From NCBI RefSeq assembly GCF_016908495.1, contig NZ_JAFBDZ010000008.1, positions 1-58,949 on the forward strand: DNA of 58,949 nucleotides. The letters are read 5' to 3'. This document shows positions 19,532 to 30,000 of this stretch, one piece after another (position 1 is the first letter of the stretch; the number at the start of each line of letters is the position of its first letter). A model generated the notes under the pieces. It saw nothing but the letters and a program-made list of their open reading frames with translations, ran no database searches and was not told the DNA's origin. The stretch comes from Rossellomorea pakistanensis. Lineage in GTDB: Bacteria; Bacillota; Bacilli; Bacillales; Bacillaceae_B. Position numbers and translations under genes: made by a program.

Positions 19532-20401
19532 TTGAAGACTTTAGTAAAGGCTCCTGCCAAGATCAATCTTTCACTTGATGTTCTACATAAAAGAAAAGAT
19601 GGATTTCATGAAGTGGAGATGGTCATGACAACGATTGATTTGGCTGACCGAATAGAGCTAACACAATTAGAAGAAGATGTTATTAGAATCCTTTCCCATA
19701 ATCGATTTGTTCCGGACGATCAACGAAACTTAGCCTATCAAGCGGCGCGATTGCTTAAGGATCGTCTACAAATTAAAAAAGGAGTTGCCATTTCTATTGA
19801 TAAAGTCATTCCAGTGGCTGCAGGTTTAGCAGGTGGAAGCAGTGATGCTGCTGCGACACTTAGAGGACTTAATCAACTATGGGACTTAGGGCTTTCATTA
19901 GAAGAATTGGCCAAGCTCGGATCGGAAATTGGTTCTGATGTATCTTTTTGTGTATACGGGGGGACAGCACTTGCAACAGGTAGGGGAGAGATGATTCAAC
20001 ACTTACCTGCTCCGCCGAACTGTTGGGTTATATTGGCGAAACCAACAATAGGGGTGTCGACAGCGGACGTATATAAAAATTTAAATGTCGCTGCAATTGA
20101 ACATCCGCACACGCATGAAATGATTCATTCGTTAAAAACAGAAGACTATGATTACATGTGTCAAAACTTAGGAAATGTATTAGAAAGTGTTACCTTATCT
20201 ATGCACCCTGAAGTAGCTCAGATCAAAGAGCAGATGGAACGTTTTGGAGCTGATGCAGTTTTAATGAGCGGAAGTGGACCTACAGTATTCGGTCTTGTTC
20301 AATTCGAATCTAAGGTTCAAAGAGTTTATAATGGGCTAAGAGGATTTTGTGATCAGGTTTTTGCAGTTAGAATGATGGGAGAACGAAACCCACTTGCTTA
20401 A
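19532..20401 (+). CDS. ispE: 4-diphosphocytidyl-2-C-methyl-D-erythritol kinase
   Basis: A GHMP-family kinase of the MEP isoprenoid pathway, phosphorylating [17 protein letters not shown] (about 4-15) is the substrate motif, [20 protein letters not shown] (about 91-110) the ATP-binding glycine loop, and [10 protein letters not shown] (about 248-257) the third GHMP motif. It has 289 residues. TTG start behind TAGGTGATGG. purR follows after 62 nt. Confidence 0.97.
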   Translation: MKTLVKAPAKINLSLDVLHKRKDGFHEVEMVMTTIDLADRIELTQLEEDVIRILSHNRFVPDDQRNLAYQAARLLKDRLQIKKGVAISIDKVIPVAAGLAGGSSDAAATLRGLNQLWDLGLSLEELAKLGSEIGSDVSFCVYGGTALATGRGEMIQHLPAPPNCWVILAKPTIGVSTADVYKNLNVAAIEHPHTHEMIHSLKTEDYDYMCQNLGNVLESVTLSMHPEVAQIKEQMERFGADAVLMSGSGPTVFGLVQFESKVQRVYNGLRGFCDQVFAVRMMGERNPLA

Positions 20402-20463
20402 ATCCGTATATTGATGATAATATTTAATTAAAACATTCGGATTTTACAGGAGGTTACTTTGAA

Positions 20464-21300
20464 GTGAAATTTAAACGTAGTGAACGTTTAATAGATATAA
20501 CGCATTTTTTACTTGAGCGCCCGCATGAATTAGTTCCTCTTACTTTTTTTGCTGAAAGATATGGATCGGCTAAATCATCTATTAGTGAGGATCTGGCCAT
20601 TATTAAAGAAACCTTCGAGCAAAGAGGTATTGGAAACTTACAAACTGTACCAGGGGCATCTGGTGGTGTAAAATATATAACAAAAGTGAATCGTGATGAT
20701 GCTAAGAAGATGGTATCGGAATTAATCACTCATCTTGGTAACGCGGATCGCTTACTACCTGGAGGGTATCTTTATTTGACCGACTTATTAGGAAACCCAT
20801 CCTTAATGAACAAGGTAGGAAGGCTGTTAGCTTCTGCTTATGCAGAGAAAGAGATCGATGTCATTATGACAGTGGCGACTAAGGGGATTCCAATTGCCAA
20901 TGCCATTGCAAGTCACTTAAATGTCCCTGTGGTTATTGTTCGAAGAGATAGTAAGGTGACAGAAGGATCGACAGTAAGTATTAATTATGTATCAGGTTCT
21001 TCAAAACGAATCCAAACGATGGTCCTTTCGAAAAGAAGTCTTAAAGAAGGATCAAAGGTTTTGATCGTAGACGACTTCATGAAAGCCGGCGGAACGGTGA
21101 ATGGGATGAAAAACTTATTAGAGGAGTTTTCCGCGACCGTTTCAGGAATGGCTGTACTAGTTGAATCTGAAAATGTTGATGAACGTTTAGTAGATGACTA
21201 TATTTCATTAACAAAATTAACAGATGTAAATGAAAAAGAAAAAAGTATCACCGTATCAGAGGGAAACTATTTTACTTCAGACACTACTTTTTTAAGTTGA
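20464..21300 (+). CDS. purR: purine operon repressor PurR
   Basis: The 278-residue Gram-positive PurR has an N-terminal winged helix (about 1-75) that binds PurBoxes and a phosphoribosyltransferase-fold effector domain. VLIVDDFMKAGGTVNGM (about 200-216) is the PRPP-binding loop; PRPP relieves repression. The start is GTG, 10 nt behind AGGAGG. ridA follows after 12 nt, the same pair as in B. subtilis. Confidence 0.96.
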   Translation: MKFKRSERLIDITHFLLERPHELVPLTFFAERYGSAKSSISEDLAIIKETFEQRGIGNLQTVPGASGGVKYITKVNRDDAKKMVSELITHLGNADRLLPGGYLYLTDLLGNPSLMNKVGRLLASAYAEKEIDVIMTVATKGIPIANAIASHLNVPVVIVRRDSKVTEGSTVSINYVSGSSKRIQTMVLSKRSLKEGSKVLIVDDFMKAGGTVNGMKNLLEEFSATVSGMAVLVESENVDERLVDDYISLTKLTDVNEKEKSITVSEGNYFTSDTTFLS

Positions 21301-21312
21301 GGAGGAATTGAT

Positions 21313-21687
21313 ATGAAAGTCGTATCTACTACAAAAGCACCAGCTGCAATTGGTCCATACTCTCAAGGGATGATTGTAAATAATCTGTTTTATAGCTCAG
21401 GGCAAATTCCATTAACGGCGAGTGGCGAAATGGTTAGTGGAGATGTAACAGCACAAACTCATCAAGTATTTCAAAATCTAGAAGCTGTATTAAATGAAGC
21501 AGGTGCTACGTTCGAATCAGTAGTTAAAGCAACTGTTTTCATTAAAGATATGAATGATTTTGCTGCTATTAATGAAGTCTATGGTGAATATTTTAACGCT
21601 CATAAACCGGCTAGATCCTGTGTAGAAGTATCTCGTCTACCAAAAGACGTACTTGTCGAGATTGAAGTAGTAGCGCTCGTGAAATAA
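21313..21687 (+). CDS. ridA: 2-iminobutanoate/2-iminopropanoate deaminase RidA (YabJ)
   Basis: A 124-residue YjgF/YER057c/UK114 protein. AIGPYSQG and the C-terminal [18 protein letters not shown] (with the substrate-binding arginine) are diagnostic. RidA hydrolyses reactive enamine/imine intermediates from threonine dehydratase. The ATG follows GAGGAGG. It is co-transcribed with purR, and the terminator begins inside the coding end. Confidence 0.96.
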   Translation: MKVVSTTKAPAAIGPYSQGMIVNNLFYSSGQIPLTASGEMVSGDVTAQTHQVFQNLEAVLNEAGATFESVVKATVFIKDMNDFAAINEVYGEYFNAHKPARSCVEVSRLPKDVLVEIEVVALVK

Positions 21688-21703
21688 TCACGAGCTTTTT
21701 TTA
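21675..21703 (+). terminator. purR-ridA terminator
   Basis: GCTCGTG (21675-21681) pairs perfectly with CACGAGC (21689-21695), followed by seven Ts. The 5' arm overlaps the ridA stop region. Confidence 0.9.
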
Positions 21704-21724
21704 TTTTGACTATTTTTTATAAGA

Positions 21725-21860
21725 TTGTTGTTTTTTGAGAATAAACATTTGACCGTTGACCGTTCCTTTCCGCGGGGAGGAAGTCAAGCCTCCTTGCCGT
21801 TCCGTCTGCGGGGTCTCGACTTTTTCTCTGCATCCCGCAGGCCTTGCCGCTCCAATCCAC
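21725..21860. repeat. CCGTTCCTTTCCGC-type repeat, copy 1
   Basis: Shares TTGTTGTTTTTTG, GACCGTTCCTTTCCGC, GGGGAGGAAGTC, CGTTCCGTCTGCGGGGTCTC and CTCTGCATCCCGCAGG with 49440-49575. It lacks about 20 nt present in the other copy and has a GACCGTT duplication. The frame 21725-21988 across it is not a gene. Confidence 0.85.
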
Positions 21861-21955
21861 TCTTCGTTTTCAATATTGTTAAAAGCAACAAACTTTTAGA
21901 AAAGAGCCTTTCTTTAAAATTATTATTAAATTTTTCAAAATATTTTACAATTGAA

Positions 21956-21984
21956 GCAGGAATATCTAATAATTCGTTGAATAC
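21956..21984 (+). promoter_or_regulatory. SigH promoter of spoVG
   Basis: GCAGGAATA (21956-21964), 11 nt, GTTGAATAC (21976-21984), matching RnAGGAwWW / RnnGAATww. SigH drives spoVG in B. subtilis. Confidence 0.85.
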
Positions 21985-22024
21985 ATAAAGTAGAATTCAT
22001 CTAGGGAAAAAGGTGGTGAACAAA

Positions 22025-22318
22025 ATGGAAGTAACTGATGTAAGATTACGCCGCGTTAATACGGATGGTCGCATGAGAGCTATTGCTTCTATTACACTTG
22101 ACAACGAGTTTGTTGTTCATGATATTCGTGTTATTGATGGGAATAATGGCTTATTTGTGGCTATGCCGAGTAAAAGAACTCCAGATGGAGAATTCCGGGA
22201 TATTGCTCATCCGATTAACTCGGGTACTCGTGGAAAAATCCAAGATGCTGTTTTAACGGAGTATCATCGTTTGGGTGAGATAGAAGAAGTAGAACTAGAA
22301 GAAGCTGGGGCTTCATAA
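22025..22318 (+). CDS. spoVG: SpoVG, RNA-binding regulator of septation and virulence genes
   Basis: The 97-residue protein is nearly identical in pattern to B. subtilis Spo[22 protein letters not shown] at the start, and VHDIRVIDG and [20 protein letters not shown]. It acts in asymmetric septation control and, in other Firmicutes, as a nucleic-acid-binding global regulator. The frame is open from GTG 22013, but that codon lies inside the AAAGGTGGTGA Shine-Dalgarno, so ATG 22025 is used. Confidence 0.97.
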   Translation: MEVTDVRLRRVNTDGRMRAIASITLDNEFVVHDIRVIDGNNGLFVAMPSKRTPDGEFRDIAHPINSGTRGKIQDAVLTEYHRLGEIEEVELEEAGAS

Positions 22319-22334
22319 TTAAATAATTTACAAC

Positions 22335-22366
22335 AAGAGCCTTATTTTTCTGCAAGGCTCTTTTTT
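22335..22366 (+). terminator. spoVG terminator
   Basis: AAGAGCCTT (22335-22343) pairs perfectly with AAGGCTCTT (22354-22362), then a T-run. Between here and the glmU promoter are two more hairpins without T-tracts: GATTCG/CGAATC (22516/22540) and CTATAGATA/TATCTATAG near 22551-22576, function unknown. Confidence 0.9.
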
Positions 22367-22625
22367 GTTTTTTCTCATTCGCCTAACTGTAGTTCTTCAG
22401 TGCTCATAATATCTAACTTATACTATAATTTGTAGATTTTAACACAATGCTCCTTTAATACCTTTATTTCTTCTAGTTTCCTCAGCGTCATGCCACTTAT
22501 CTATTCTCCTCAGTAGATTCGTCTTTCTGGTTCACTCAGCGAATCAGCACTATAGATAGGTTTGTTTATCTATAGGGGACATCAACTTTACTAATTGACA
22601 AAAATATGTATATTCATTAGTTTTC

Positions 22626-22654
22626 TTGAAATCATTGAGTATTTAAGATATATT
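22626..22654 (+). promoter_or_regulatory. SigA promoter of glmU-prs
   Basis: TTGAAA (22626-22631), 17 nt, TATATT (22649-22654). The predicted start near 22661 rules out the in-frame ATG at 22659. Confidence 0.7.
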
Positions 22655-22688
22655 CGTTATGGATAAAAAGGTTATTGGAGGCCCCTAT

Positions 22689-24062
22689 ATGACAAAAAGA
22701 TATGCCGTTATTTTAGCTGCAGGACAGGGCACGAGAATGAAATCAAAGCTATATAAAGTACTTCACCCTGTATGTGGCAAGCCAATGGTAGAACATGTTG
22801 TCGATCAAATCTCAGCACTCAATATAGATAAAATGGTTACTGTTATTGGTCATGGAGCAGATTTGGTTAAATCACATCTACAAGGTAAGAGTGATTTTGC
22901 CCTGCAAGAGGAACAATTAGGAACTGCCCATGCCGTAATGCAATCTGAGAATACTCTATCTGAGTTAGATGGTGTCACGCTTGTAGTGTGTGGCGACACG
23001 CCGCTTATTAAAGCTGAAACAATGGAAGCGCTTTTAAACCATCATGAAGAGGTGAAGGCGAAAGCGACAATCCTTACAGGCTATACAGAAAAGCCAGATG
23101 GGTATGGTAGAATTATTCGGAGCGAACAAGGCCATGTTGAAAGAATAGTGGAACACAAGGATGCTTCAGCAGATGAACGAAAAGTAAAAGAAATTAATAC
23201 AGGAACTTATTGTTTTGATAATAAAGCTCTTTTTGAAGCGTTGAAAAAGGTCTCAAATGATAATGTTCAAGGTGAATATTATCTTCCGGACGTCATTGAA
23301 ATTCTACAATCCAATGGCGAGATTGTCAGTGCTTATCAAACCTCTGAGTTTGAAGAGACACTTGGAGTTAATGATCGAGTAGCATTATCACAAGCAGAAC
23401 AGGTCATGAAAAGAAGAATTAACGAAGAGCATATGCGAAACGGTGTTACAATCCTAGATACAGCGAATACGTATATTGGTCCAGATGTGAAGATTGGAAG
23501 AGATACGATCATTCATCCTGGAACAGTTCTTTCAGGAAATACAGAAATTGGGGAAGATGCTATTGTTGGTCCTTATACAGAGGTTCAGGATAGCGTCATT
23601 GGGAATCGTACTCATATTAAGCAATCAGTTGCTCACAATAGTTCAATAGGAGCGGATGTAACGATTGGTCCATTTGCCCATATTCGTCCTCTTTCTACTA
23701 TTGAAGATGAAGTCAAGATTGGTAATTTCGTGGAAGTAAAGAAATCTACTTTCGGTAAAGGTAGCAAAGCCTCACATCTAAGTTATATTGGTGATGCGGA
23801 AGTTGGGAAAGATGTTAATTTAGGCTGTGGGTCGATTACCGTTAATTATGATGGAAAAAACAAGTTTCTAACGAAGATTGAGGACGGTGTGTTTGTTGGA
23901 TGTAACTCTAACTTAGTAGCGCCTGTAACAGTTGGAAAAGGAGCTTATATTGCAGCAGGTTCCACGATTACAGATGATGTACCAGGTGAGTCTCTGTCGA
24001 TTGCAAGAGCAAGACAAGTGAATAAAGAAAATTATGTAGAGAAATTAAATCATAAGAAATAA
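22689..24062 (+). CDS. glmU: bifunctional GlcNAc-1-phosphate uridyltransferase / GlcN-1-P acetyltransferase
   Basis: Makes UDP-GlcNAc for peptidoglycan and teichoic acids. The N-terminal pyrophosphorylase carries [10 protein letters not shown] (about 8-17) and CGDTPL. The C-terminal left-handed beta-helix of hexapeptide repeats (about 250-440) holds the acetyltransferase. From ATG 22689 it has 457 residues. TTGGAGG lies 7 nt upstream; the ATG at 22659 has no Shine-Dalgarno and sits at the predicted transcription start. prs follows after 13 nt. Confidence 0.97.
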   Translation: MTKRYAVILAAGQGTRMKSKLYKVLHPVCGKPMVEHVVDQISALNIDKMVTVIGHGADLVKSHLQGKSDFALQEEQLGTAHAVMQSENTLSELDGVTLVVCGDTPLIKAETMEALLNHHEEVKAKATILTGYTEKPDGYGRIIRSEQGHVERIVEHKDASADERKVKEINTGTYCFDNKALFEALKKVSNDNVQGEYYLPDVIEILQSNGEIVSAYQTSEFEETLGVNDRVALSQAEQVMKRRINEEHMRNGVTILDTANTYIGPDVKIGRDTIIHPGTVLSGNTEIGEDAIVGPYTEVQDSVIGNRTHIKQSVAHNSSIGADVTIGPFAHIRPLSTIEDEVKIGNFVEVKKSTFGKGSKASHLSYIGDAEVGKDVNLGCGSITVNYDGKNKFLTKIEDGVFVGCNSNLVAPVTVGKGAYIAAGSTITDDVPGESLSIARARQVNKENYVEKLNHKK

Positions 24063-24075
24063 ATGGAGGTCCATC

Positions 24076-25035
24076 ATGCCCAATTCTTATTTAAATTCAA
24101 AGTTGAAGATTTTCTCTTTAAATTCCAATCAATCCTTAGCAGCAGAAATTGCTCAAGAAGTTGGAGTCGAACTAGGTCAATGTACAGTAAAACAATTCAG
24201 TGATGGTGAAATTCAAATCAATATTGAGGAGAGTATTCGCGGTTGTGACGTATTTGTTATTCAATCCACTTGTTCACCAGTAAACGAAAACCTGATGGAA
24301 CTCTTAATTATGGTTGATGCTCTTAAGCGTGCGTCAGCTAAAACGATTAACATCGTTATGCCTTATTATGGCTATGCAAGACAAGACCGTAAAGCTCGTG
24401 CTCGTGAACCAATTACCGCAAAATTAGTAGCAAATCTTCTTGAAACTGCTGGAGCTACGCGTGTCATCACGCTCGACCTGCATGCACCACAAATTCAAGG
24501 TTTCTTTGATATTCTTATTGATCATCTTATGGGTGTTCCAATCCTGGGTGAGTATTTCCTAGAAAAAGGCTTTAATAACGACGATATTGTGATCGTATCT
24601 CCTGATCACGGAGGAGTAACGAGAGCACGTAAGTTAGCGGAAAGAATGAAAGCGCCGATAGCTATAATCGATAAGCGGAGACCAAAGCCAAATGTTGCTG
24701 AAGTAATGAATATTGTCGGTAACATCGATGGCAAAATTGCTATCCTTATTGACGATATCATTGATACAGCCGGTACGATTACATTAGCTGCTAATGCTCT
24801 TGTAGAAAATGGAGCAAAAGAGGTTTATGCATGCTGTACACATCCGGTACTGTCAGGACCAGCAATCGAAAGAATCGATAATTCTAAGATTAAAGAATTA
24901 GTGGTTACAAACTCGATTCCACTTAATGAAGACAAATTAATCGGTAAAATTTCTCAGCTATCAGTAGCTCCACTTATTGGAGAAGCCATTATTCGTGTAT
25001 ATGAACAGCAATCTGTAAGTACTCTATTTGATTAA
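24076..25035 (+). CDS. prs: ribose-phosphate pyrophosphokinase
   Basis: Makes PRPP from ribose-5-phosphate and ATP. The 319-residue class I enzyme has [20 protein letters not shown] (flexible/ATP region), [13 protein letters not shown] (metal/ribose region) and the PRPP loop [12 protein letters not shown] (about 219-230). The ATG follows ATGGAGGTCC. It is in an operon with glmU, as in B. subtilis. Its product PRPP is the effector of PurR encoded 4 kb upstream. Confidence 0.98.
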   Translation: MPNSYLNSKLKIFSLNSNQSLAAEIAQEVGVELGQCTVKQFSDGEIQINIEESIRGCDVFVIQSTCSPVNENLMELLIMVDALKRASAKTINIVMPYYGYARQDRKARAREPITAKLVANLLETAGATRVITLDLHAPQIQGFFDILIDHLMGVPILGEYFLEKGFNNDDIVIVSPDHGGVTRARKLAERMKAPIAIIDKRRPKPNVAEVMNIVGNIDGKIAILIDDIIDTAGTITLAANALVENGAKEVYACCTHPVLSGPAIERIDNSKIKELVVTNSIPLNEDKLIGKISQLSVAPLIGEAIIRVYEQQSVSTLFD

Positions 25036-25047
25036 TTTCTATACCGA

Positions 25048-25079
25048 GCCAAGAAAGGCGACTTTCTTGGCTATTCTTA
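25048..25079 (+). terminator. hairpin behind prs (terminator without a clean T-tract)
   Basis: GCCAAGAAAG (25048-25057) pairs perfectly with CTTTCTTGGC (25062-25071) around GCGA. The tail reads TATTCTTA rather than a T-run, and an orphan coding fragment begins there. Confidence 0.7.
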
Positions 25080-25226
25080 TGGAGTCAGGATGAAGGCGGC
25101 TTTACTGGTCGATATATGTCGAACGGTCAATATATAGCGGCTAACGGAGAAATTAATCCGGGTTACGGACAAATTATTACTGAAAATGGACAAATAAGTA
25201 AGCCTAGCGTTTCCACACCTATATAG
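25080..25226 (+). pseudogene. orphan in-frame coding remnant behind prs
   Basis: One frame is open from 25032 to TAG 25224-25226. From 25080 it reads like the tail of a real protein: WSQDEGGFTGRYMSNGQYIA, then ANGEINPGYGQIITENGQIS and KPSVSTPI. It is Gly/Asn/Gln/Ile-rich with spaced NGQxI/NGEIN motifs suggestive of short repeats. I see no Shine-Dalgarno plus start; the only in-frame ATG is 25116. I do not recognise the family. Most likely it is the 3' end of a lost gene. It fills half of the prs-ctc gap. Confidence 0.4.
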
Positions 25227-25289
25227 AGCTTTGATTCGTAACTTCCCTTCCCTCAAAGTCCCTTCAATAAAAGAACTTTCCTAAAAAAT

Positions 25290-25315
25290 GTTTAATCATC
25301 TTTCATTTAGGGTAA
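25290..25315 (+). promoter_or_regulatory. SigB promoter of ctc
   Basis: GTTTAA (25290-25295), 14 nt, GGGTAA (25310-25315), matching the SigB pattern. B. subtilis ctc is a classic SigB gene. Confidence 0.85.
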
Positions 25316-25366
25316 TTTTATATATAGACAAATATATAGAATAATGAGGAAGGTGTTGGAGTTAAG

Positions 25367-26017
25367 ATGGCCATTGAATTAAAAGCGAATAATCGAAATG
25401 ATTTTAAACGTTCATCCTTAACAAAATTACGTCATGAAGGAAATATACCAGCTGTAGTATATGGATATAAAGTCGAAAATACTCCCGTGTACGTTGATTC
25501 AATAGAATTTATCAAAACAATAAGAGAGTCAGGGCGTAACGGAATTATCTCACTTGATATTAATGGAAAGAAACAGAATGTGATCTTAAATGATTATCAG
25601 GAGGATTATTTAAAAGATCAAATCATCCATATTGATTTTTTAGCCGTTAATATGTCAGCTGAAATTGATGCAGATGTCCGTATTGAACTTGTTGGGGAAT
25701 CCAGTGGGGAAAAAGATGGAGGAGTTCTTCAACAATCCTTACATGAGGTATCCGTAACGGCGAAACCAAATGATATTCCAGATTCCATTCAAGTGGACAT
25801 TTCATCCTTAGAAGTTGGAGATACCATTACGATTGGAGACGTTAAGAAGAACTACTCAATTGAGATTAATTCTGAAGATGAAACCACCATTGCTTCTGTA
25901 TTGGCACCTAGACAGGAAGAAGAAATTAGTTCAGGTGAAGAGCAGGAAGCTGGTCAACCTGAAAATGAAGAAGGAAGAGAAACGAAGGCAAGTGATGAAA
26001 GCGATTCGAAAGAATAA
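25367..26017 (+). CDS. ctc: 50S ribosomal protein L25/general stress protein Ctc
   Basis: A 216-residue member of the long (CTC/TL5) form of L25, binding 5S rRNA. An N-terminal L25 beta-barrel (about 1-95, with GNIPAVVYG) is followed by the TL5 C-terminal domain (about 96-185) and an acidic Glu/Asp-rich tail (about 185-216). The ATG is preceded by GAGGAAGGTG at a rather long distance and a closer GGAG. SigB control implies induction by general stress. Confidence 0.95.
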   Translation: MAIELKANNRNDFKRSSLTKLRHEGNIPAVVYGYKVENTPVYVDSIEFIKTIRESGRNGIISLDINGKKQNVILNDYQEDYLKDQIIHIDFLAVNMSAEIDADVRIELVGESSGEKDGGVLQQSLHEVSVTAKPNDIPDSIQVDISSLEVGDTITIGDVKKNYSIEINSEDETTIASVLAPRQEEEISSGEEQEAGQPENEEGRETKASDESDSKE

Positions 26018-26028
26018 ATAATTTTTTT

Positions 26029-26059
26029 GGCGTAACTCTTTGCGGGTTGCGCCTTTTAT
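26029..26059 (+). terminator. ctc terminator
   Basis: GGCGTAAC (26029-26036) pairs with GTTGCGCC (26046-26053) with one G-U, then TTTTATA. The frame opening at 26040 lies in this hairpin. Confidence 0.75.
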
Positions 26060-26099
26060 AGTTTATGCTAATGATATGCAGGAAAAAGAGGTGGATATT

Positions 26100-26657
26100 A
26101 TGAAGATAATAGTAGGGCTAGGAAATCCAGGTCCACGTTTTGACAGAACAAGACATAACATCGGATTTGAAATTATAGATGAACTAGCTAATGCAAACCA
26201 AACTACACTAAATCAGACCAAGTTTAAAGGTGTTTATACCACAATACATCATAATGGTGAAAAAGCGATTTTGTTAAAACCGCTTACATATATGAACTTA
26301 TCCGGAGAAAGCATCAGACCATTTATGGATTACTTTGACATTCCAATCGAAAACTTATTAGTGATCTATGATGATTTAGATTTACCGGTTGGAAGAATTC
26401 GCTTAAGACAAAAAGGAAGTGCGGGAGGGCATAATGGAATAAAATCCACTATTGCTCATCTTGGTGCGCAAAATTTTAATCGAATTCGGGTGGGGATAGA
26501 CCGACCAACTAATGGGATGTCTATTTCAGACTATGTGTTAGGAAAATTTACAGGTGAAGAACAAGATGTCATGAATGAAGCGATCCAAAAAAGTGTTAAA
26601 GCTTGTGAAAGTTGGCTTGAAAAACCTTTTATAGAAGTAATGAATGAATATAATTAG
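26100..26657 (+). CDS. pth: peptidyl-tRNA hydrolase (SpoVC)
   Basis: Recycles peptidyl-tRNAs released from stalled ribosomes. MKIIVGLGNPG starts the protein, with the catalytic histidine in RHNIGFE (about 20), KPLTYMNLSG, and DDLDLPVGRIRLRQKGSAGGHNG. ATG 26100 is chosen because AAAGAGGTGG lies 5 nt upstream and the length of 185 fits; the frame extends to 26040 inside the ctc terminator. The B. subtilis allele spoVC affects sporulation. Confidence 0.97.
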   Translation: MKIIVGLGNPGPRFDRTRHNIGFEIIDELANANQTTLNQTKFKGVYTTIHHNGEKAILLKPLTYMNLSGESIRPFMDYFDIPIENLLVIYDDLDLPVGRIRLRQKGSAGGHNGIKSTIAHLGAQNFNRIRVGIDRPTNGMSISDYVLGKFTGEEQDVMNEAIQKSVKACESWLEKPFIEVMNEYN

Positions 26658-26666
26658 CATACAATT

Positions 26667-26696
26667 GTATAACTCACTTTAAACACGTTTATACTA
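26667..26696 (+). promoter_or_regulatory. SigF promoter of fin
   Basis: GTATA (26667-26671), 15 nt, GTTTATACTA (26687-26696), a good SigF match. fin is SigF-dependent in B. subtilis. Confidence 0.7.
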
Positions 26697-26729
26697 ATTT
26701 TAAAAGTGTTTAAAGGAGGACTCTGTAAA

Positions 26730-26960
26730 ATGGCGATTCATTACAAATGTCGTCATTGTGGTACAAATGTTGGGACTCTTTCACAAACATCTGTACACTC
26801 TGAACAGATTGGCCTTCATAAATTAACAGATGAAGACCGTCTAGAAATGATTTCATATGAACAAAACGGTGATATCAGGATAAAGACAATATGTGAAGAC
26901 TGTCATGAAGCTCTAAATCGGAATCCAGACTTTCACCAGTCAGATTATATAATTCATTAG
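26730..26960 (+). CDS. fin: anti-sigma-F factor Fin (YabK)
   Basis: A 76-residue zinc protein with CRHC (about 8-11) and CEDC (about 58-61) pairs. Fin is made in the forespore and binds core RNA polymerase or SigF to switch from SigF to SigG. The ATG at 26730 is 10 nt behind AAAGGAGG (26712-26719); the frame from 26706 begins upstream of it. With csfB, the window encodes both timing regulators of the SigF-SigG transition. Confidence 0.95.
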   Translation: MAIHYKCRHCGTNVGTLSQTSVHSEQIGLHKLTDEDRLEMISYEQNGDIRIKTICEDCHEALNRNPDFHQSDYIIH

Positions 26961-27071
26961 AAAGGGGTTGGCCAGAGGGTCATCCCCCGTTTTTGCTGCC
27001 TATCTAGGAACAAAAAATAACGCTCTTTTTAACTAGTAATCAAAAGGTTATAGAGAGGGGAGGAGCATTCA

Positions 27072-30000
27072 TTGAAGGGTATTTTAGAAATTGCACATAA
27101 AAACGAAGATATACAATCAATGGTAACAGGTGTAGAAGAAGGTCTACAAGAACAGCTAGTCGCTGGTTTATCAGGCTCTTCCCGAAGTGTTTATATTGCA
27201 TCTGTGTATCAAAAAACAGAGAAAACGATTCTTGTTGTCACACATAATCTTTTACAAGCACAGAAAGTATATGATGATTTACTTCAATTTCTTTCAGAAG
27301 ACGAAGTATTCTTATATCCAGCAAATGAATTGATTGCAGCAGAATTAAGTATTGCTAGTCCTGAACTGAAGTCTCAAAGAATTGAAGTGCTGAATAAATT
27401 GGCAGCGGGTTCAACAGGGATTTATGTTGTTCCAATAGCAGGTCTAAGAAAGGTGCTGCCACCACAAAATCTATGGAAAAAGTATCAGCTGCCAATCTCC
27501 CTTGGTTCAGATCTCGAGATCGAGACTACTTTAAATCAATTAATTAAAATGGGATATATAAGATCCGAAATGGTGAATACTCCAGGTGAATTTAGTATCC
27601 GAGGAGGAATATTAGATATTTATCCTTTGACAACATCCGACCCAGTACGGATTGAGTTATTCGATACGGAGGTTGATTCAATTCGAACGTTTTCGATTGA
27701 GGACCAACGATCGATCGATAAATTAACTAGCATTGAAATTGGTCCCGCGTCAGAGGTTATTTTAGAAACGAACCATATAGAGAGAGTTATTCATGGGCTC
27801 GAAAAAGGTTTGTCCAATAGTTTAAAAAAGGTAAAAGCGGCTGATGTAAAAGAAAAATTAACTCAAAATATTAGCTACGAATTGGAGCAGCTCCAAAATG
27901 GTCAAATTCCAGAGCAAATCTTCAAGTATCTATCACTTGCATATCCAGACGATAATAGTTTAGTAGACTATTTACCTTCTAATGGATTTGTATTTCTCGA
28001 TGAATTTAGCCGTATTCAAGAAATGAGCGAGTCTTTGGATGCAGAAGAAGCCGATTGGTATACATCTTTATTACAAGAAGGAAAAGTGGTTCATGATCTC
28101 ACAGTCTCTCACCATCTTTCCAAGATAATTGGAAAAACAACTCTTCCTAAAGTATACTTTTCCGTCTTTTTAAGGCATATTCCGAATACAAGCCCACAAA
28201 ATATATTTAATATCTCATGTAAGCCAATGCAAAGCTTTCATGGACAAATGCATGTGTTAAAAACGGAATTGGACCGATGGAAAAAAGGAAACTATACTCT
28301 TGTTTTATTAGGTCCTGATGAAGAGAGAATTAAAAAGCTTCAACGTGTTCTTAATGATTATGATATTGAAGTAGCACATGTGGAAGATCCTAATAAACTC
28401 TTAATTGGAAAGGCCCAAATTATTCATGGAAGTTTAAATAGCGGATTTGAGCTGCCGATGATGAAATTAGCGGTCATTACAGAGGAAGAGCTATTTAATA
28501 AAAAGTCTAAAAAAGCTCCAAGAAGACAAAAACTCTCTAATGCCGAGAGAATTAAAAGTTACTCCGAGTTAAAAACCGGCGATCATGTTGTACATGTGAA
28601 TCACGGGATAGGGAAATATCTTGGAATTGAAACGCTAGAGATTAATGGAGTACACAAAGATTATCTTCATATTCGTTATCAAGGAAACGATAAGCTATAT
28701 GTTCCAGTTGACCAAATCGATCTTGTTCAAAAGTATGTCGGATCCGAAAATAAAGATCCTAAGCTATACAAGTTAGGCGGATCTGAATGGAAGAAAGTGA
28801 AAAGCAAAGTCCAATCATCTGTTCAAGATATTGCAGATGATCTTATTAAACTTTATGCAGAACGAGAAGCGGCTAAAGGTTATGCTTTTAGTCCTGATGG
28901 AGAAATGCAAAGGGAGTTTGAATCAGCTTTTCCTTATCAAGAAACAGAAGATCAAGATCGTTCCATTCGTGAAATCAAATTGGACATGGAAAAAGAAAGA
29001 CCTATGGACCGTTTATTATGTGGTGATGTAGGCTATGGAAAAACAGAAGTAGCTATTAGAGCCGCTTTTAAAGCAGTTTCGGATGGGAAACAAGTAGCCA
29101 TTCTTGTTCCTACTACAATTTTAGCCCAACAGCATTATGAAACGATGAAAGAGCGATTTCAAGATTTCCCAATTGAAGTTGGCTTATTGAGCCGATTCCG
29201 AACGAAAAAACAGCAAACAGAAACGACGAAGGCAATAAAGGCGGGAACGATTGATGTCGTGGTGGGCACCCACCGACTGTTATCTAAAGATATTCAATAC
29301 CGTGATCTAGGTCTTCTTATTATTGATGAAGAACAACGTTTTGGAGTGACTCATAAAGAAAAGATCAAGCAGTTAAAGACGAATATTGATGTTCTGACGT
29401 TAACTGCCACCCCTATACCAAGAACATTACACATGTCGATGCTTGGAGTTAGGGATTTATCCGTTATTGAAACACCTCCAGAAAACCGTTTCCCGGTTCA
29501 AACATATGTAATGGAGTACAACGGAGGTTTAATAAAAGAAGCTGTTGAACGGGAATTAGCTCGAGAGGGACAAGTGTATTTCTTATATAATCGTGTCGAA
29601 GATATTGAAAGAAAAGCAGATGAAATTTCTATGCTTGTTCCTGATGCTAGAGTAGCCTATGCACATGGTCAAATGAGCGAAAATGAGCTTGAATCAGTGA
29701 TATTAAGCTTTTTAGATGGAGAGTATGATGTACTCGTTACGACAACCATTATCGAAACAGGAGTAGATATTCCAAATGTAAACACTCTTATTGTTTATGA
29801 TGCAGACCGTATGGGTCTCTCACAGCTTTACCAACTGAGAGGACGTGTTGGAAGATCAAACCGAGTGGCTTATTCCTATTTCACCTACCGTAAAGATAAA
29901 GTGTTAACGGAAGTAGCAGAAAAGAGATTACAAGCCATAAAAGAATTCACAGAACTTGGGTCGGGCTTTAAAATTGCGATGAGAGATCTCACCATTCGCG

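Noticed and set aside
21725..21988. 87-residue ORF before spoVG
   Set aside because: Covers the GC-rich repeat and the SigH promoter; no ribosome-binding site.
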